64,000 bases of DNA. Source: Ignavibacteria bacterium (lineage in GTDB: Bacteria; Bacteroidota; Ignavibacteria; Tepidaquicellales; Tepidaquicellaceae). A program made the position numbers and the translations under genes. Below the pieces are notes generated by a model, which was given only the letters and a program-made list of their open reading frames with translations, was not told the DNA's origin and made no database searches. The DNA lies in the NCBI GenBank assembly GCA_036262055.1, contig DATAJP010000002.1, positions 62,001 through 126,000 of the forward strand. The letters run 5' to 3'. Positions within the stretch are counted from its first letter, which is position 1. The number at the start of each line of letters is the position of its first letter. Of this stretch, positions 1 to 9,088 are shown in pieces.

Positions 1-2
1 AA

Positions 3-245
3 TATCTTATTAAAAACACAAAATATCATTTAAGCAAATCAAGAGAGATTGACATTTCTGAAAAAGTTTTCATTCAGTTTTTAACGAGATTCATTTCAAA
101 GAAGGATAACAAATCTAAAAAGAAGGTCTTGAGTAAGTTCAAAAATGATTTTGAATTGTTAAAAAATCCAGCCAAAGACGCTAATATTTCCGAAAGTTTT
201 GATTACTCGGCGTGGATAAGCAAAAAGGCAGAAGAATACCGATAG
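3..245 (+). CDS. C-terminal part of an unrecognised protein (5' end outside window)
   Basis: An open frame runs from the window edge to a TAG at 243-245 and gives 80 residues rich in Lys, Ser and Asp. It ends in a Trp-containing segment (DYSAWISKKAEEYR). I do not recognise a family. The composition is soluble and mostly helical in character, with no membrane segment. A T9SS cargo gene starts 49 bases downstream on the same strand. The frame is credible because it is open over its whole length and ends shortly before the next start, but the function cannot be inferred. Confidence 0.6.
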   Translation, partial: YLIKNTKYHLSKSREIDISEKVFIQFLTRFISKKDNKSKKKVLSKFKNDFELLKNPAKDANISESFDYSAWISKKAEEYR

Positions 246-294
246 TGATTTAAACAGCGGAATTATTTATTTTGAGTCAACTAACATTCCGTTT

Positions 295-1302
295 ATGAAA
301 ACTTTTTCCTTTCTCATAATTTTCTTTTTACTAAATTTTCATTTAGCATATTCCCAGGATACATTTTCAATCTGCGCCTGGGACCCCGTAACCGGTGAAG
401 TCGGAAGCGCAGGCGCATCATGCGTTGCTAATTGTATTATACTAAGCGACGTTCATCCGGGTAAAGGCGTGATTCATTCTCAAGCATCGTATGTTGCCGC
501 AAACCAGAATTATGCGCGGAGCTTGTTTCTTATGGGATTATCACCTCAGCAGATTATTGATTCATTAATTGCTCATGATGTCAGCAATAACCCGACTATA
601 CGTCAGTATGGAATTGTTAAATCTACCACATCACAAAGAGCAGGATATACGGGAGTTAACTGCCTGAATTATAAAAATCATATTACGGGTCCGACATATA
701 TGATTCAGGGAAACATTTTGCTTGGTCAGCAGATTCTTGATTCGATGGAAGCAAGATTTAACCGCGAACCGGGGAGTCTGGCAAAAAAATTAATGGCTGC
801 TTTACAGGGAGCTAAAGTTATCGGTGCAGATACACGATGCGCTTCGCTAAATAAATCTTCCATTTCTGCATTTTTAAGAGTCGGCAGAACACAGGATACT
901 CTCGGAAGCTTGTATCTTGATTTAAGAGTTAATAATACGCCGACCAACCGCGACCCGATTGATTCGCTTCAGGTGTTGTTCAACATGTGGAATCCTTCTC
1001 AAATCGTTAAACTCGAAAATGAAATTCCCGGAAGATTTGATTTATTTAATAATTATCCGAATCCTTTTAATCCCGTTACTACACTAAAACTCAGCATCCC
1101 TTCACAACTAAACGGGCAGAACATAAAATTAAACATTTATGATATTAACGGAAAGCTTATAGAAAAATTATTGGATGAAAAACTTGAAGCAGGTGTTTAC
1201 CAAATCAGCTGGAATGCCTCCGATCGTCCGAGCGGAATTTATATTTACAGCTTAATTACAAACGGAACGGTTATTTCTAAAAAAATGATTTTAGTGAAAT
1301 AA
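295..1302 (+). CDS. Secreted DUF1028 family protein with T9SS sorting domain
   Basis: 335 residues. Residues 1-20 are a signal peptide (Lys, then a Phe/Leu/Ile core, ending in AYSQ). Residues 22-225 match the DUF1028 family: the mature N-terminus TFSICAWDPVTGEVGSAGAS and the later GYTGVNCLNYKNHITG and GNILLGQQILDSM segments are typical. DUF1028 proteins are considered Ntn-hydrolase-like; their substrate is unknown. Residues 252-335 form a T9SS type A C-terminal domain (NYPNPFNPVT, then a tail ending KKMILVK), so the protein should cross the outer membrane and be surface-attached or released. The M1 peptidase gene follows after 4 bases, so the two are probably co-transcribed. Family call is firm; activity is inferred. 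Confidence 0.88.
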   Translation: MKTFSFLIIFFLLNFHLAYSQDTFSICAWDPVTGEVGSAGASCVANCIILSDVHPGKGVIHSQASYVAANQNYARSLFLMGLSPQQIIDSLIAHDVSNNPTIRQYGIVKSTTSQRAGYTGVNCLNYKNHITGPTYMIQGNILLGQQILDSMEARFNREPGSLAKKLMAALQGAKVIGADTRCASLNKSSISAFLRVGRTQDTLGSLYLDLRVNNTPTNRDPIDSLQVLFNMWNPSQIVKLENEIPGRFDLFNNYPNPFNPVTTLKLSIPSQLNGQNIKLNIYDINGKLIEKLLDEKLEAGVYQISWNASDRPSGIYIYSLITNGTVISKKMILVK

Positions 1303-1306
1303 TATT

Positions 1307-3265
1307 ATGAAGTTTTTTATTTTACTTTGTTTTCTCTTTATCTCAGCTAATGCATACACACAGTCTTACAACCGTGAGTATGCGCAAAAAGAGATGCGGA
1401 AGTATTCTCATCTGCTTTCAGACGGCAAAGGAACATATAAAGGCGATACAAACATAGATGCAACTTATTATAAGCTTTTTATTCAAATCAATCTCAATCC
1501 AAACAGCATAAACGCATACACGCAGATTAATGCAACTTCATTGAAAAATTCTCTCAGTCAGGTTTTTCTGGATTTAACAAACGGACTCACTGTTGATTCA
1601 GTTATTCAAAACAATAACAAAGTTAGCTGGACGCATAACTCGAATAAAATTTTCATCGATTTAAAAAATTCTGTAAGCATTGGCGAAAACATCAGCGTAA
1701 CTGTTTATTATCACGGGTTGCCGCCGCTTGATAATGAAAGCTTTGTATTTTCAACTCAAAGCGGTGCTCCTTTGATATGGACTTTATCGGAACCGTTCGG
1801 CGCATCGGATTGGTTTGTTTGCAAAAATACTCCTTCAGACAAAGCTGATTCAAGTGATGTGTGGGTAAAATGTTCAAGTGAACTGATTGCCGGTTCAAAC
1901 GGATTGCTTGTTGAAACATTAAACAACGGAGACGGCACAAATACATATAAATGGTCGAACAGATATCCCATTGCACAGTATCTGATTTCGCTTGCCGTGA
2001 CAAATTATACAAAATATGATATTTATTTCAGATACAGTTCAGGTGATTCCCTTCCGATTGTTAATTACATTTATCCGTCGAACTTTAATTCAGTAAAGCC
2101 AAATATTGACAAAACCCCTCTGATGCTCGGATTTTATACAAACGTATTCGGTGAGTATCCTTTTATAAATGAAAAATATGGGCATGCGCAAATTACCTGG
2201 GGTGGGGCAATGGAGCATCAGACAATGTCGTCTATGGGAACATTTATTGAATCGGTCATTGCGCATGAGCTTGTGCATCAATGGTTCGGAGATAAAATAA
2301 CCTGCGAAGATTGGAGAGAAATATGGCTCAATGAAGGCTTTGCAACTTACGGAGCTGCACTTTGGGGCGAACATTCCTATGGAAAAGAATATTACAGGAA
2401 CGATATTTCCCAGATTATGATAGATGCGCGGCGCGCGGTAGGAAGCATTTATGTTCAAGAACCAAACAGCGTTGCTGAGATTTTTAACGGTGATAGAAGT
2501 TATGCAAAAGGATGTATAGTTTTACATATGCTAAGAGGTGTTCTCGGAGATTCTTTGTTTTTCAAAACGATAAAAACTTATGCCAACGATTCATTGCTTG
2601 CATATAAATCTGCAACAACATCAGATTTTAAAAATGTTGCGGAAATGGTTTCAGGAACCAATCTCGATTATTTTTTCAACCAATGGATATACGGCGAAGG
2701 TTATCCGAAGTATGATTTAAGCTGGAGTATTGAACAAACTGAAAACACATACAGGACTAATTTTAACATAAATCAAATTCAGGAAATTACAAATCCTCTA
2801 TTCTTCACAATGCCCGTAGAAATATTTTTTCAATTTGACAACGGAGATACTACAGTTAAAGTTTTTAATAATCAGAAAAATCAGGTTTTCACATTTAATT
2901 TTAATCAAAAACCCCGTTCATATAAATTCGACCCTGATAATCTAATATTAAAAGACATAAACACAGAACCGCCGGTAATTCCCGTATCGTATAAGCTTTA
3001 TCAAAACTATCCGAATCCTTTTAATCCTTCCACAAGAATAGATTTTGAGTTAAAACAGCCGGGCAGAGTAAAGTTAAGTTTATTTGATGTAACAGGCCGC
3101 ATTGTGGGTATTCTGTTAAATGAAAATCGCCGTGAAGGTTTTCATACAACTGAATTTTTCATCGGTAATCTGCCCACTGGAATTTATTATTACAATATTG
3201 AAGTTTTTGATGATTTCGGGCTATTAACCTTCTCAGATTCCCGAAAAATGGCGTTTATAAAGTAA
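1307..3265 (+). CDS. M1 family zinc aminopeptidase, secreted, with T9SS sorting domain
   Basis: 652 residues. It has an N-terminal signal peptide (about residues 1-18, ending NAYTQ) and an M1 beta-saddle domain. The catalytic domain has the zinc site H320-E321-x-x-H324 (HELVHQWFGD) with the third ligand E343 in NEGFATYG. The exopeptidase motif usually written GxMEN reads GAMEHQ here. Residues about 565-652 are a T9SS type A domain (NYPNPFNPST, tail MAFIK). M1 enzymes remove N-terminal residues from peptides, so export fits peptide scavenging. It lies 4 bases after the DUF1028 gene. A second, membrane-anchored M1 paralogue sits at 32.9-34.7 kb with the same MEHQ variant. Confidence 0.93.
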   Translation: MKFFILLCFLFISANAYTQSYNREYAQKEMRKYSHLLSDGKGTYKGDTNIDATYYKLFIQINLNPNSINAYTQINATSLKNSLSQVFLDLTNGLTVDSVIQNNNKVSWTHNSNKIFIDLKNSVSIGENISVTVYYHGLPPLDNESFVFSTQSGAPLIWTLSEPFGASDWFVCKNTPSDKADSSDVWVKCSSELIAGSNGLLVETLNNGDGTNTYKWSNRYPIAQYLISLAVTNYTKYDIYFRYSSGDSLPIVNYIYPSNFNSVKPNIDKTPLMLGFYTNVFGEYPFINEKYGHAQITWGGAMEHQTMSSMGTFIESVIAHELVHQWFGDKITCEDWREIWLNEGFATYGAALWGEHSYGKEYYRNDISQIMIDARRAVGSIYVQEPNSVAEIFNGDRSYAKGCIVLHMLRGVLGDSLFFKTIKTYANDSLLAYKSATTSDFKNVAEMVSGTNLDYFFNQWIYGEGYPKYDLSWSIEQTENTYRTNFNINQIQEITNPLFFTMPVEIFFQFDNGDTTVKVFNNQKNQVFTFNFNQKPRSYKFDPDNLILKDINTEPPVIPVSYKLYQNYPNPFNPSTRIDFELKQPGRVKLSLFDVTGRIVGILLNENRREGFHTTEFFIGNLPTGIYYYNIEVFDDFGLLTFSDSRKMAFIK

Positions 3266-3393
3266 ACTTTATTCCCGAAATCAGAGTTAATAATATGAAA
3301 TTTTGGAGATAAAATGTGATAAATATTTCCTAAATTTTATGGACAAGTGAAGAATTATAAACCCCTGAAGAAATAAATTAAATTTAAAACTAT

Positions 3394-6285
3394 ATGAAAT
3401 TCAAACTTTTTACTCTAATGAGTTTGTTATGTCTTGCTTTTTTTAGTTTTGGACCAAAAAACGGAAATTACCGTTACGAGATGGTTAATGACAAAGTTAT
3501 TAAAAGAACAGACTTAACAACAAATACTTATGCGCTTTACCAGAAAGGCAAAGTGATTCTGAAGTTCAAAACATATTTGAATGTTGATACAGACGGAAAA
3601 CATTTCGGCATATCAAAGCTTGATAACATAATAAATGATTATAACGTGTCTTTAAGCGAAGAAAGATACAAAATTTCTGAAAGTAGGAAAGCAAGCTTCA
3701 AAAATGTAAAAGACATTGAGAATGTTTACACAATAAAATATGACTCGAATGTTGACCCTTATGTTCTTGCTGAAAAAATAATGGAGGAAAACAGTGACGT
3801 TCTCGAATTTGCTGATGTAGATATGGTTTATGAAATGGATTATATTCCGAACGATCCGAACACAAATGCTCAATATCACATAGGAAAAATTTCATCATTC
3901 GGCGCATGGGATTTTACAAAAGGTGATACTAATGTTGTCATCGGAATCGTTGACAGCGGAAGCGACCTTGACCATCCTGACCTCGCGGCAAACATAAAAT
4001 ATAATTATGCTGACCCGGTTAATGGAATTGATGATGATAATAACGGATACATCGATGACTGGCGCGGATGGGACTTTATCGGAAACGGTTCGGCAATGGA
4101 TAATGACCCGAATGTATTCGGCAATAACTGCAACCACGGTTCGCACGTATCCGGCTGTGCTTCACAGGTTACTGATAACGGAGTTCACGGTGCAGGTATC
4201 GGGTTCAAATGCAAACTTTTAATTTCAAAGCATGGTGATGATGATGATTTCAGCGGAGAAGGCGGAACAAGCTTAATTTATAATTCCGACCAGGGTATAT
4301 ATTACTGCACGCAAATGGGCGTTGAAGTAATTAACTGCAGTTTCGGAAGTTCATTTTTTAGCGGAACTACTAATAATATGATTCAAAATGCCTGGGCAAA
4401 CGGAGTGATTGTATGCGCATCGGCAGGAAACCAGAATACAAATGCACCGAGATACCCGGCAGCATATGATAATGCTGTTTCAGTTGCGGCAACAAATTCA
4501 GCAGACCTGAAAGCATCTTTCTCAAATTTTCACAGTTCGGTTGATATATCCGCTCCCGGAGATGGAATCGTCAGCACATTATGGAATGATACTTATGCGG
4601 CTTTCAGCGGAACTTCGATGTCATCACCTGTAACTGCAGGAACTGTTGCATTAATAAGATCAAAAAATCCAAGCTGGGCACCACAGCAGGTTGTTGACAG
4701 ATTAAAATCAACTGTTGACAGTATTTATCATCTGAATCCTTCTTTTGTTGGATTGCTCGGAACGGGCAGAGTTAACGCTTTAAAGGCAATGACTGACATG
4801 CCTATTATTTCAATTCTTTCGAGCTCTTCAAGCGATTCTCTTTTGGGAAATAATGATAAAAGCTTCGGAATAAACGAACAGATAACGATTCAGCTTAATA
4901 TGAAAAATATCTGGCAGGGAGCGAATGACTGTTCAATAAGATTAACGACAACAGACCCGGATGTAGAAATTGTCAAAGATTCAATTTATGTCGGAAACAT
5001 CGGAGCATATTCGACCTTCTCAACAAGCTTAAACAATACTTTTATTGTTAAAGCTAAACCGAGCTGTCCTTTTGATAAAACAGTTACATTCAGATTATCT
5101 GCATCATCAAGCACATATACAGATTTCAATACGTCTGCAATTAATATTAAATTCCGTCTCGGATGGGTTACACATGATGTGAACAATATGTTATTGTCCT
5201 TAACAAAAGACGGAGCTATCGGTAAAAAATCAGAACCTTACGGTAACGGATTGACTATCCAAGGAGTAACGGGAAATAATATATTTGAAGGCGGATTAAT
5301 GATCGCAAACAGCAATACTAAAGTTATGGACAACTGCAGAAGCTCGGCAGCAGGTAACGTTTCTGATACTGATTTTGTAGGATTAACAGGATATGATTTA
5401 AAAAGACCCGGTGATTATTCATCCCAGGATGGACGCGGATTCTTTAATGATAACGGAGCAGGCAGCAACAAGATTGGTCTTGAGGTAGATGCAAGAAGCT
5501 TTGCTTTTTCTGCAGCAACCGATGCCAATTATATTATTTTAAGATACAGGGTTCGAAACACCAGCGGAGTCAACTTAACAAATCTTTATGCTGGAACATA
5601 TATTTTCTTCCAGCCGGGCGGAGTAATCGGAAATAATACTTCAACTGTAAATACCGAATCAAAGTTAGGATATACTTTTAATTCAAATGTTACGCTTCCT
5701 TATCTCGGTGTATCATTGCTGACCGAGCAGACTTTGAATTTCAAGCCGATAAACGGAACTGACATTATAAACGGATTTACAACGGATGAAAAATGGCAGG
5801 CAATGAGCAATGGGGTAAATTCGACGCCTATGGGACCGGGATTAAATGCGATTGTTGTTTCAGCAGGACCCTTTAATCTCAATGCCGGTGCAGAAACAAT
5901 CGTTTCATTTGCAATTCTTAAAGGAACAACCTTGGTTGACCTTCTTGCAAATGCAAATCTTGCAAAGATTAAATACGGAACCATAAACGTAGGCATTCAG
6001 CAAATTTCTTCGGTTATACCTGACAAGTTTGATTTATCTCAGAATTATCCGAATCCTTTCAATCCTTCAACTGTAATAAACTTTGCAATCGCAAAACAAA
6101 CTTTTGCAACATTGAATGTTTATGACATAACAGGAAGATTGGTTTCACAGCTTGTAAATCAGGAACTTCAACCGGGAAATTATCAATATACCTGGAACGG
6201 AAGTAGCTTATCGAGCGGTGCTTACTTCTATAGATTGCAAACAAATGAATTCACAAATACTAAGAGAATGCTTTTAGTGAAATGA
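3394..6285 (+). CDS. Secreted S8 (subtilisin-like) serine protease with T9SS sorting domain
   Basis: 963 residues. A signal peptide (about 1-20) is followed by an inhibitor-like propeptide region up to about 140, then the S8 catalytic domain with D187 (GIVDSGSDLDHPD), H248 (CNHGSHVSGCA) and S408 (FSGTSMSSPVTAG). A long beta-rich region (about 475-870) of unknown role follows, then a T9SS type A domain (QNYPNPFNPST, tail KRMLLVK). It probably degrades extracellular protein after T9SS export. The 128-base gap from the M1 gene suggests its own promoter, and a strong terminator follows at 6329. The catalytic triad is complete. Confidence 0.95.
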   Translation: MKFKLFTLMSLLCLAFFSFGPKNGNYRYEMVNDKVIKRTDLTTNTYALYQKGKVILKFKTYLNVDTDGKHFGISKLDNIINDYNVSLSEERYKISESRKASFKNVKDIENVYTIKYDSNVDPYVLAEKIMEENSDVLEFADVDMVYEMDYIPNDPNTNAQYHIGKISSFGAWDFTKGDTNVVIGIVDSGSDLDHPDLAANIKYNYADPVNGIDDDNNGYIDDWRGWDFIGNGSAMDNDPNVFGNNCNHGSHVSGCASQVTDNGVHGAGIGFKCKLLISKHGDDDDFSGEGGTSLIYNSDQGIYYCTQMGVEVINCSFGSSFFSGTTNNMIQNAWANGVIVCASAGNQNTNAPRYPAAYDNAVSVAATNSADLKASFSNFHSSVDISAPGDGIVSTLWNDTYAAFSGTSMSSPVTAGTVALIRSKNPSWAPQQVVDRLKSTVDSIYHLNPSFVGLLGTGRVNALKAMTDMPIISILSSSSSDSLLGNNDKSFGINEQITIQLNMKNIWQGANDCSIRLTTTDPDVEIVKDSIYVGNIGAYSTFSTSLNNTFIVKAKPSCPFDKTVTFRLSASSSTYTDFNTSAINIKFRLGWVTHDVNNMLLSLTKDGAIGKKSEPYGNGLTIQGVTGNNIFEGGLMIANSNTKVMDNCRSSAAGNVSDTDFVGLTGYDLKRPGDYSSQDGRGFFNDNGAGSNKIGLEVDARSFAFSAATDANYIILRYRVRNTSGVNLTNLYAGTYIFFQPGGVIGNNTSTVNTESKLGYTFNSNVTLPYLGVSLLTEQTLNFKPINGTDIINGFTTDEKWQAMSNGVNSTPMGPGLNAIVVSAGPFNLNAGAETIVSFAILKGTTLVDLLANANLAKIKYGTINVGIQQISSVIPDKFDLSQNYPNPFNPSTVINFAIAKQTFATLNVYDITGRLVSQLVNQELQPGNYQYTWNGSSLSSGAYFYRLQTNEFTNTKRMLLVK

Positions 6286-6328
6286 AAAGGCAAAAGTAAA
6301 AAAGCAAAATTAACTGAAAATGGTTAAT

Positions 6329-6350
6329 AAAAGGGGCGGAAGCCCCTTTT
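6329..6350 (+). terminator. Rho-independent terminator after the S8 protease gene
   Basis: A perfect 9-bp stem AAAAGGGGC / GCCCCTTTT with a 4-base loop is followed by CTTTT. It sits 43 bases after the subtilisin stop codon and is oriented to end that transcript. Confidence 0.85.
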
Positions 6351-6372
6351 CTTTTGTATTCTGATTGATGTC

Positions 6373-6392
6373 ATTCCCGCGCAGGCGGGAAT
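6373..6392. repeat. ATTCCCGC-type palindromic intergenic repeat, copy 1
   Basis: ATTCCCGC, loop GCAG, GCGGGAAT forms a perfect 8-bp hairpin, preceded by GTC. Near-identical elements occur at 55029 and 58850, each next to a GTC/GAC flank. It lies between the convergent S8 and methyltransferase/glycosyltransferase genes. It has no T-run, so it is more likely a dispersed REP-like repeat than a terminator. Confidence 0.75.
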
Positions 6393-6483
6393 CCAAAGAT
6401 AAATGATTTGTATTCTATATTTTAATCTTTCAATAAAGTTTATAGAAACTAAGCTTTTATAAAATTAGCAGATATTTGCTTAG

Positions 6484-6503
6484 ATCCCAGCCTCCGCTGG
6501 GAT
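6484..6503. repeat. Palindromic intergenic repeat, ATCCCAG variant
   Basis: ATCCCAG, loop CCTCCG, CTGGGAT is a perfect 7-bp stem followed by GAC, as in the ATTCCCGC elements. It is probably a diverged member of the same family. It lies 12 bases beyond the stop of the minus-strand gene ending at 6515. Confidence 0.6.
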
Positions 6504-6514
6504 GACAAATTCTC

Positions 6515-7945
6515 TTACTTAAACTTTATTTTTCTTGCTGCGAAGAAAACCATTTTGAATAACAACCACCCGTGTTTCCACCGCTGAATGTTCGTTTCCC
6601 CGTATGTTCTTTCTTTATAACGTATCGGCAGGTCAATCATTTTGAGATTTAATTTTGCAGCACCGAAAATTAAATCAAAATCTCCAAAGGGGTCAAAGTT
6701 GCCGAAGTAACTCCTTTGTGCTGCAATTTTTTCGTAATCAGATTTAAATAAAACTTTTGTTCCGCAAAGTGTGTCTTTAATCGGCTGACCTAAAAGCCAG
6801 CTGAATGCAGCGCTGAAAAATTTATTACCCATAAAATTAAAAAATCTCATTGCCTTTTCATCCATAGGATAAACAAGTCGCACTCCGTTAATAAACTCCC
6901 CTGTTCCCGATGCAAGCGCATCATAAAAATTAGAAAGTTTTTCGGGCGGTACTGTCAGGTCTGCATCAAGAATCATTAGCAAATCCCCTTTTGCAATTTT
7001 AAAACCCTCCCGCACAGCGTTGCCTTTTCCTTTTCCCGATTGTTTTATCAGAGTAACAGATAATTTATTGTATGAATGAATTTCTTTTTGAATGATTTCA
7101 TAAGTATTATCGGTCGAGTTGCCTTCTACAAAAATTAACTCGGTTTCTTTTCCAAGCTTATTTGTTCTATCAAGAATGTTTTTAATGTTCCCCGCTTCAT
7201 TTCGGGCAGGAACAACAATGGAGACTGAATATTCTTTTTTAGCTTTTGGCTTAGGACGGGCAATCACAAAATTTGTCAGTGATAAATGATTGAAGGGAAA
7301 AATTCTTACAAGGAATTTATTAAAAAAAGGATTAAGCAAAGGAATATTTGCAGGGAGTAAAATCTCATGCCACGATTTAATCATTTCAAATCCCGATAAA
7401 TCAAGAAGTCCCTTTATATCAGTAACGGTAATCCAATTTTGTTCAAGATTTTTTTTCTTTAATCCGGCAATTTCACCAAGCTTCAATGTCCATCCCCAGA
7501 CCCGGCTGTAAAAATTTATAATTAATTTTGTATTATCATTACAAACCGGACGGATGTTTTCTAAAGCTTTCTGAATGTCATACAAATCATTCACTAAATC
7601 AGAAAGAATTATGTAATCGAATTTTTGATTCAAACCTGCAAAATCAAAATTCTGAACGTCCGCTTCAATAAATTTAATATCAGGATATTTTGTTTTAGCA
7701 ATTTTTATTGCTTCACCTGAAAAATCTATGCCTGTTTTATTATTTGAGTTAATCTTTGCAAGCAAATCCCCCGTTCCACAGCCGGTTTCAAGAACTTTAG
7801 CATTTTCGGGAATGATGAAATTAATTATCTCAACTAATCTCTTGTGATATGAATTTGAGAAAAAATTTCCGCGGGGATTTTTGGAATAAATGTTATCCCA
7901 GAATTTTATTCGTTCTTCGTTGTATTTTTTGAGGGAGTTGTCCAA
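6515..7945 (-). CDS. Fusion: SAM-dependent methyltransferase + family 2 glycosyltransferase
   Basis: 476 residues in two enzymes. Residues about 1-225 are a class I methyltransferase with motif I VLETGCGTGD (51-60) and an acidic residue in GIDFSGEA. Residues 239-476 are a GT-A fold glycosyltransferase of the dolichyl-phosphate-mannose-synthase type: VSIVVPARNEAGNI, the DAD metal motif at 327-329, and a KERTYGETNI segment near 445. There is no C-terminal multi-TM domain. The likely role is transfer of a sugar to a polyprenyl phosphate or surface glycan, with methylation of a related intermediate; the substrate is unknown. It is monocistronic, and two TATTGCAATA palindromes lie just upstream of the start. 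Confidence 0.87.
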   Translation of the reverse strand: MDNSLKKYNEERIKFWDNIYSKNPRGNFFSNSYHKRLVEIINFIIPENAKVLETGCGTGDLLAKINSNNKTGIDFSGEAIKIAKTKYPDIKFIEADVQNFDFAGLNQKFDYIILSDLVNDLYDIQKALENIRPVCNDNTKLIINFYSRVWGWTLKLGEIAGLKKKNLEQNWITVTDIKGLLDLSGFEMIKSWHEILLPANIPLLNPFFNKFLVRIFPFNHLSLTNFVIARPKPKAKKEYSVSIVVPARNEAGNIKNILDRTNKLGKETELIFVEGNSTDNTYEIIQKEIHSYNKLSVTLIKQSGKGKGNAVREGFKIAKGDLLMILDADLTVPPEKLSNFYDALASGTGEFINGVRLVYPMDEKAMRFFNFMGNKFFSAAFSWLLGQPIKDTLCGTKVLFKSDYEKIAAQRSYFGNFDPFGDFDLIFGAAKLNLKMIDLPIRYKERTYGETNIQRWKHGWLLFKMVFFAARKIKFK

Positions 7946-7946
7946 T

Positions 7947-7983
7947 TATTGCAATAGCTGTGACAAAAATATTGCAATATTTT
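7947..7983 (-). promoter_or_regulatory. Two TATTGCAATA palindromes over a putative -7 element
   Basis: TATTGCAATA occurs at 7947-7956 and 7970-7979, centre spacing 23 bp. The second extends to an 18-bp perfect palindrome (7966-7983). Read on the minus strand, TATTTTTG (7964-7971) matches the Bacteroidota -7 element and overlaps the second palindrome. The ATG is at 7945. The layout fits a repressor operator for the methyltransferase/glycosyltransferase gene, but no regulator is identified and AT-rich palindromes can arise by chance. Confidence 0.35.
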
Positions 7984-8012
7984 CTAATAATATACTTAAA
8001 AAGGAAAATAAA

Positions 8013-8044
8013 AAACCCCGGCTCATTTTCATAAACCGGGGTTT
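8013..8044 (-). terminator. Terminator downstream of the tonB-like gene
   Basis: The 9-bp stem AAACCCCGG / CCGGGGTTT has a 14-base loop. On the minus strand it is followed by a T-rich run (A-rich on the plus strand at 8003-8015). It lies 43 bases after the stop of the minus-strand TonB gene. Confidence 0.8.
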
Positions 8045-8086
8045 ATACTACAAATTAATTACTAAATTATCCTCTTACGGTACTTT

Positions 8087-8893
8087 TTATTTAAACTTAT
8101 TGCTAAGCTTAAATGTGAACGGAACCATTACCCAGCAATTTACGGGCTGACCGTTTTTTATTGCCGGTTCAAAGTTTAAGTCTCTTATCTTTTCTTCTAC
8201 CTCATCATAAAAAATCGAATTACCTGTCATGCTTCCCACTCTTATAACATTACCGTTTCTGTCAACAAGGACTTTCACAGTAACCCTGCCTTCTATACCT
8301 TGCTCAACAGCGATTTCAGGATATTCCATTCTTCCCTGAATCTGAGCCAAGTTCAATGCGTTCGGTGATTTCTGAACCTTGTCCACAGTAAAGTTACCGC
8401 TTAAATCCTCAACAACAGGAGGTTTAATTACTTCTTCAGGAACTTCAGGTGTCTCAGGTCTTTCTACTACTGTTCCTGTATTATTATTGGCAACACCCTC
8501 CTCACCATCCTTCGATACGTTATCAGGAACAGTATTTAATTCCTGTTGTGTCTTAATAGTCTGAATTTCTGCATCATCCCGTTTAACAGGTTCCGGCGTC
8601 ATTGCTTCATCATCTTTCAACGGAACATTTTGCTGCGGTTTAACCTCTTCCGGTTTTTCCGGCTCGGTTAAGCTTGGCGGAAGCATATCATCAAGATATA
8701 TGACTACAGGTCCATTGTCTTTCACCTCAGGAATTTCAGCAGTTGAATCAATGTATCCTTTTAAAATTATGCCTCCGGCAACTAGTGCATAAATTACCAG
8801 TGCAGAGATAAATCCTCTGAATGTATATTTCGGAGCAACGGCTTTCAGCTCTGATGCACCGTAAGGAACGTTAAGAAGTTTAATGTTGTCCAT
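8087..8893 (-). CDS. TonB family energy-transducing protein
   Basis: 268 residues. A short cytoplasmic N-terminus is followed by one membrane helix (about 27-46), a long Pro/Glu/Val-rich periplasmic spacer (about 50-175) and a C-terminal TonB domain (about 180-268). That domain carries the usual YPEIAVEQGIEGRVTVKVLVD pattern (split here only in reading: YPEIA, GIEGRVTV, DRNGNV) and ends in VPFTFKL. TonB couples inner-membrane proton motive force (via ExbBD) to outer-membrane receptors. No exbB/exbD lies beside it. It is a single gene with its own terminator at 8013. Confidence 0.93.
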   Translation of the reverse strand: MDNIKLLNVPYGASELKAVAPKYTFRGFISALVIYALVAGGIILKGYIDSTAEIPEVKDNGPVVIYLDDMLPPSLTEPEKPEEVKPQQNVPLKDDEAMTPEPVKRDDAEIQTIKTQQELNTVPDNVSKDGEEGVANNNTGTVVERPETPEVPEEVIKPPVVEDLSGNFTVDKVQKSPNALNLAQIQGRMEYPEIAVEQGIEGRVTVKVLVDRNGNVIRVGSMTGNSIFYDEVEEKIRDLNFEPAIKNGQPVNCWVMVPFTFKLSNKFK

Positions 8894-8987
8894 AATCCTT
8901 TGTTTTTAATTTATGGAGTTTTCTATTTATACATTAGCAGTTTCAAAAAGTTCATTTGTTCGAAAGTGATAAAATTTCATTATAATA

Positions 8988-9030
8988 ATCCCCTCTTTGG
9001 GAGGGGGTGTAAAAAAGCTACGGGGTGTGT
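8988..9030. repeat. CCCCTC...GAGGGG intergenic repeat with GGGGTGTGT tail
   Basis: CCCCTC (8990-8995) pairs with GAGGGG (9001-9006); CTACGGGGTGTGT follows. The same modules (CCCCTC-loop-GAGGGG ... ACGGGGTGTGT) occur inverted at 11151-11243, with a different middle. It lies between the divergent tonB-like and protease genes. Confidence 0.65.
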
Positions 9031-9088
9031 TAAATTTGAAAAAGGAACTGTATATCCAATTTGATGTTTAAGTAGTATATCAAAATTT

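Noticed and set aside
6355-6514. Small RNA gene between the S8 and methyltransferase/glycosyltransferase genes
   Set aside because: The hairpins here match dispersed ATTCCC-type repeats; there is no promoter-hairpin-terminator arrangement.
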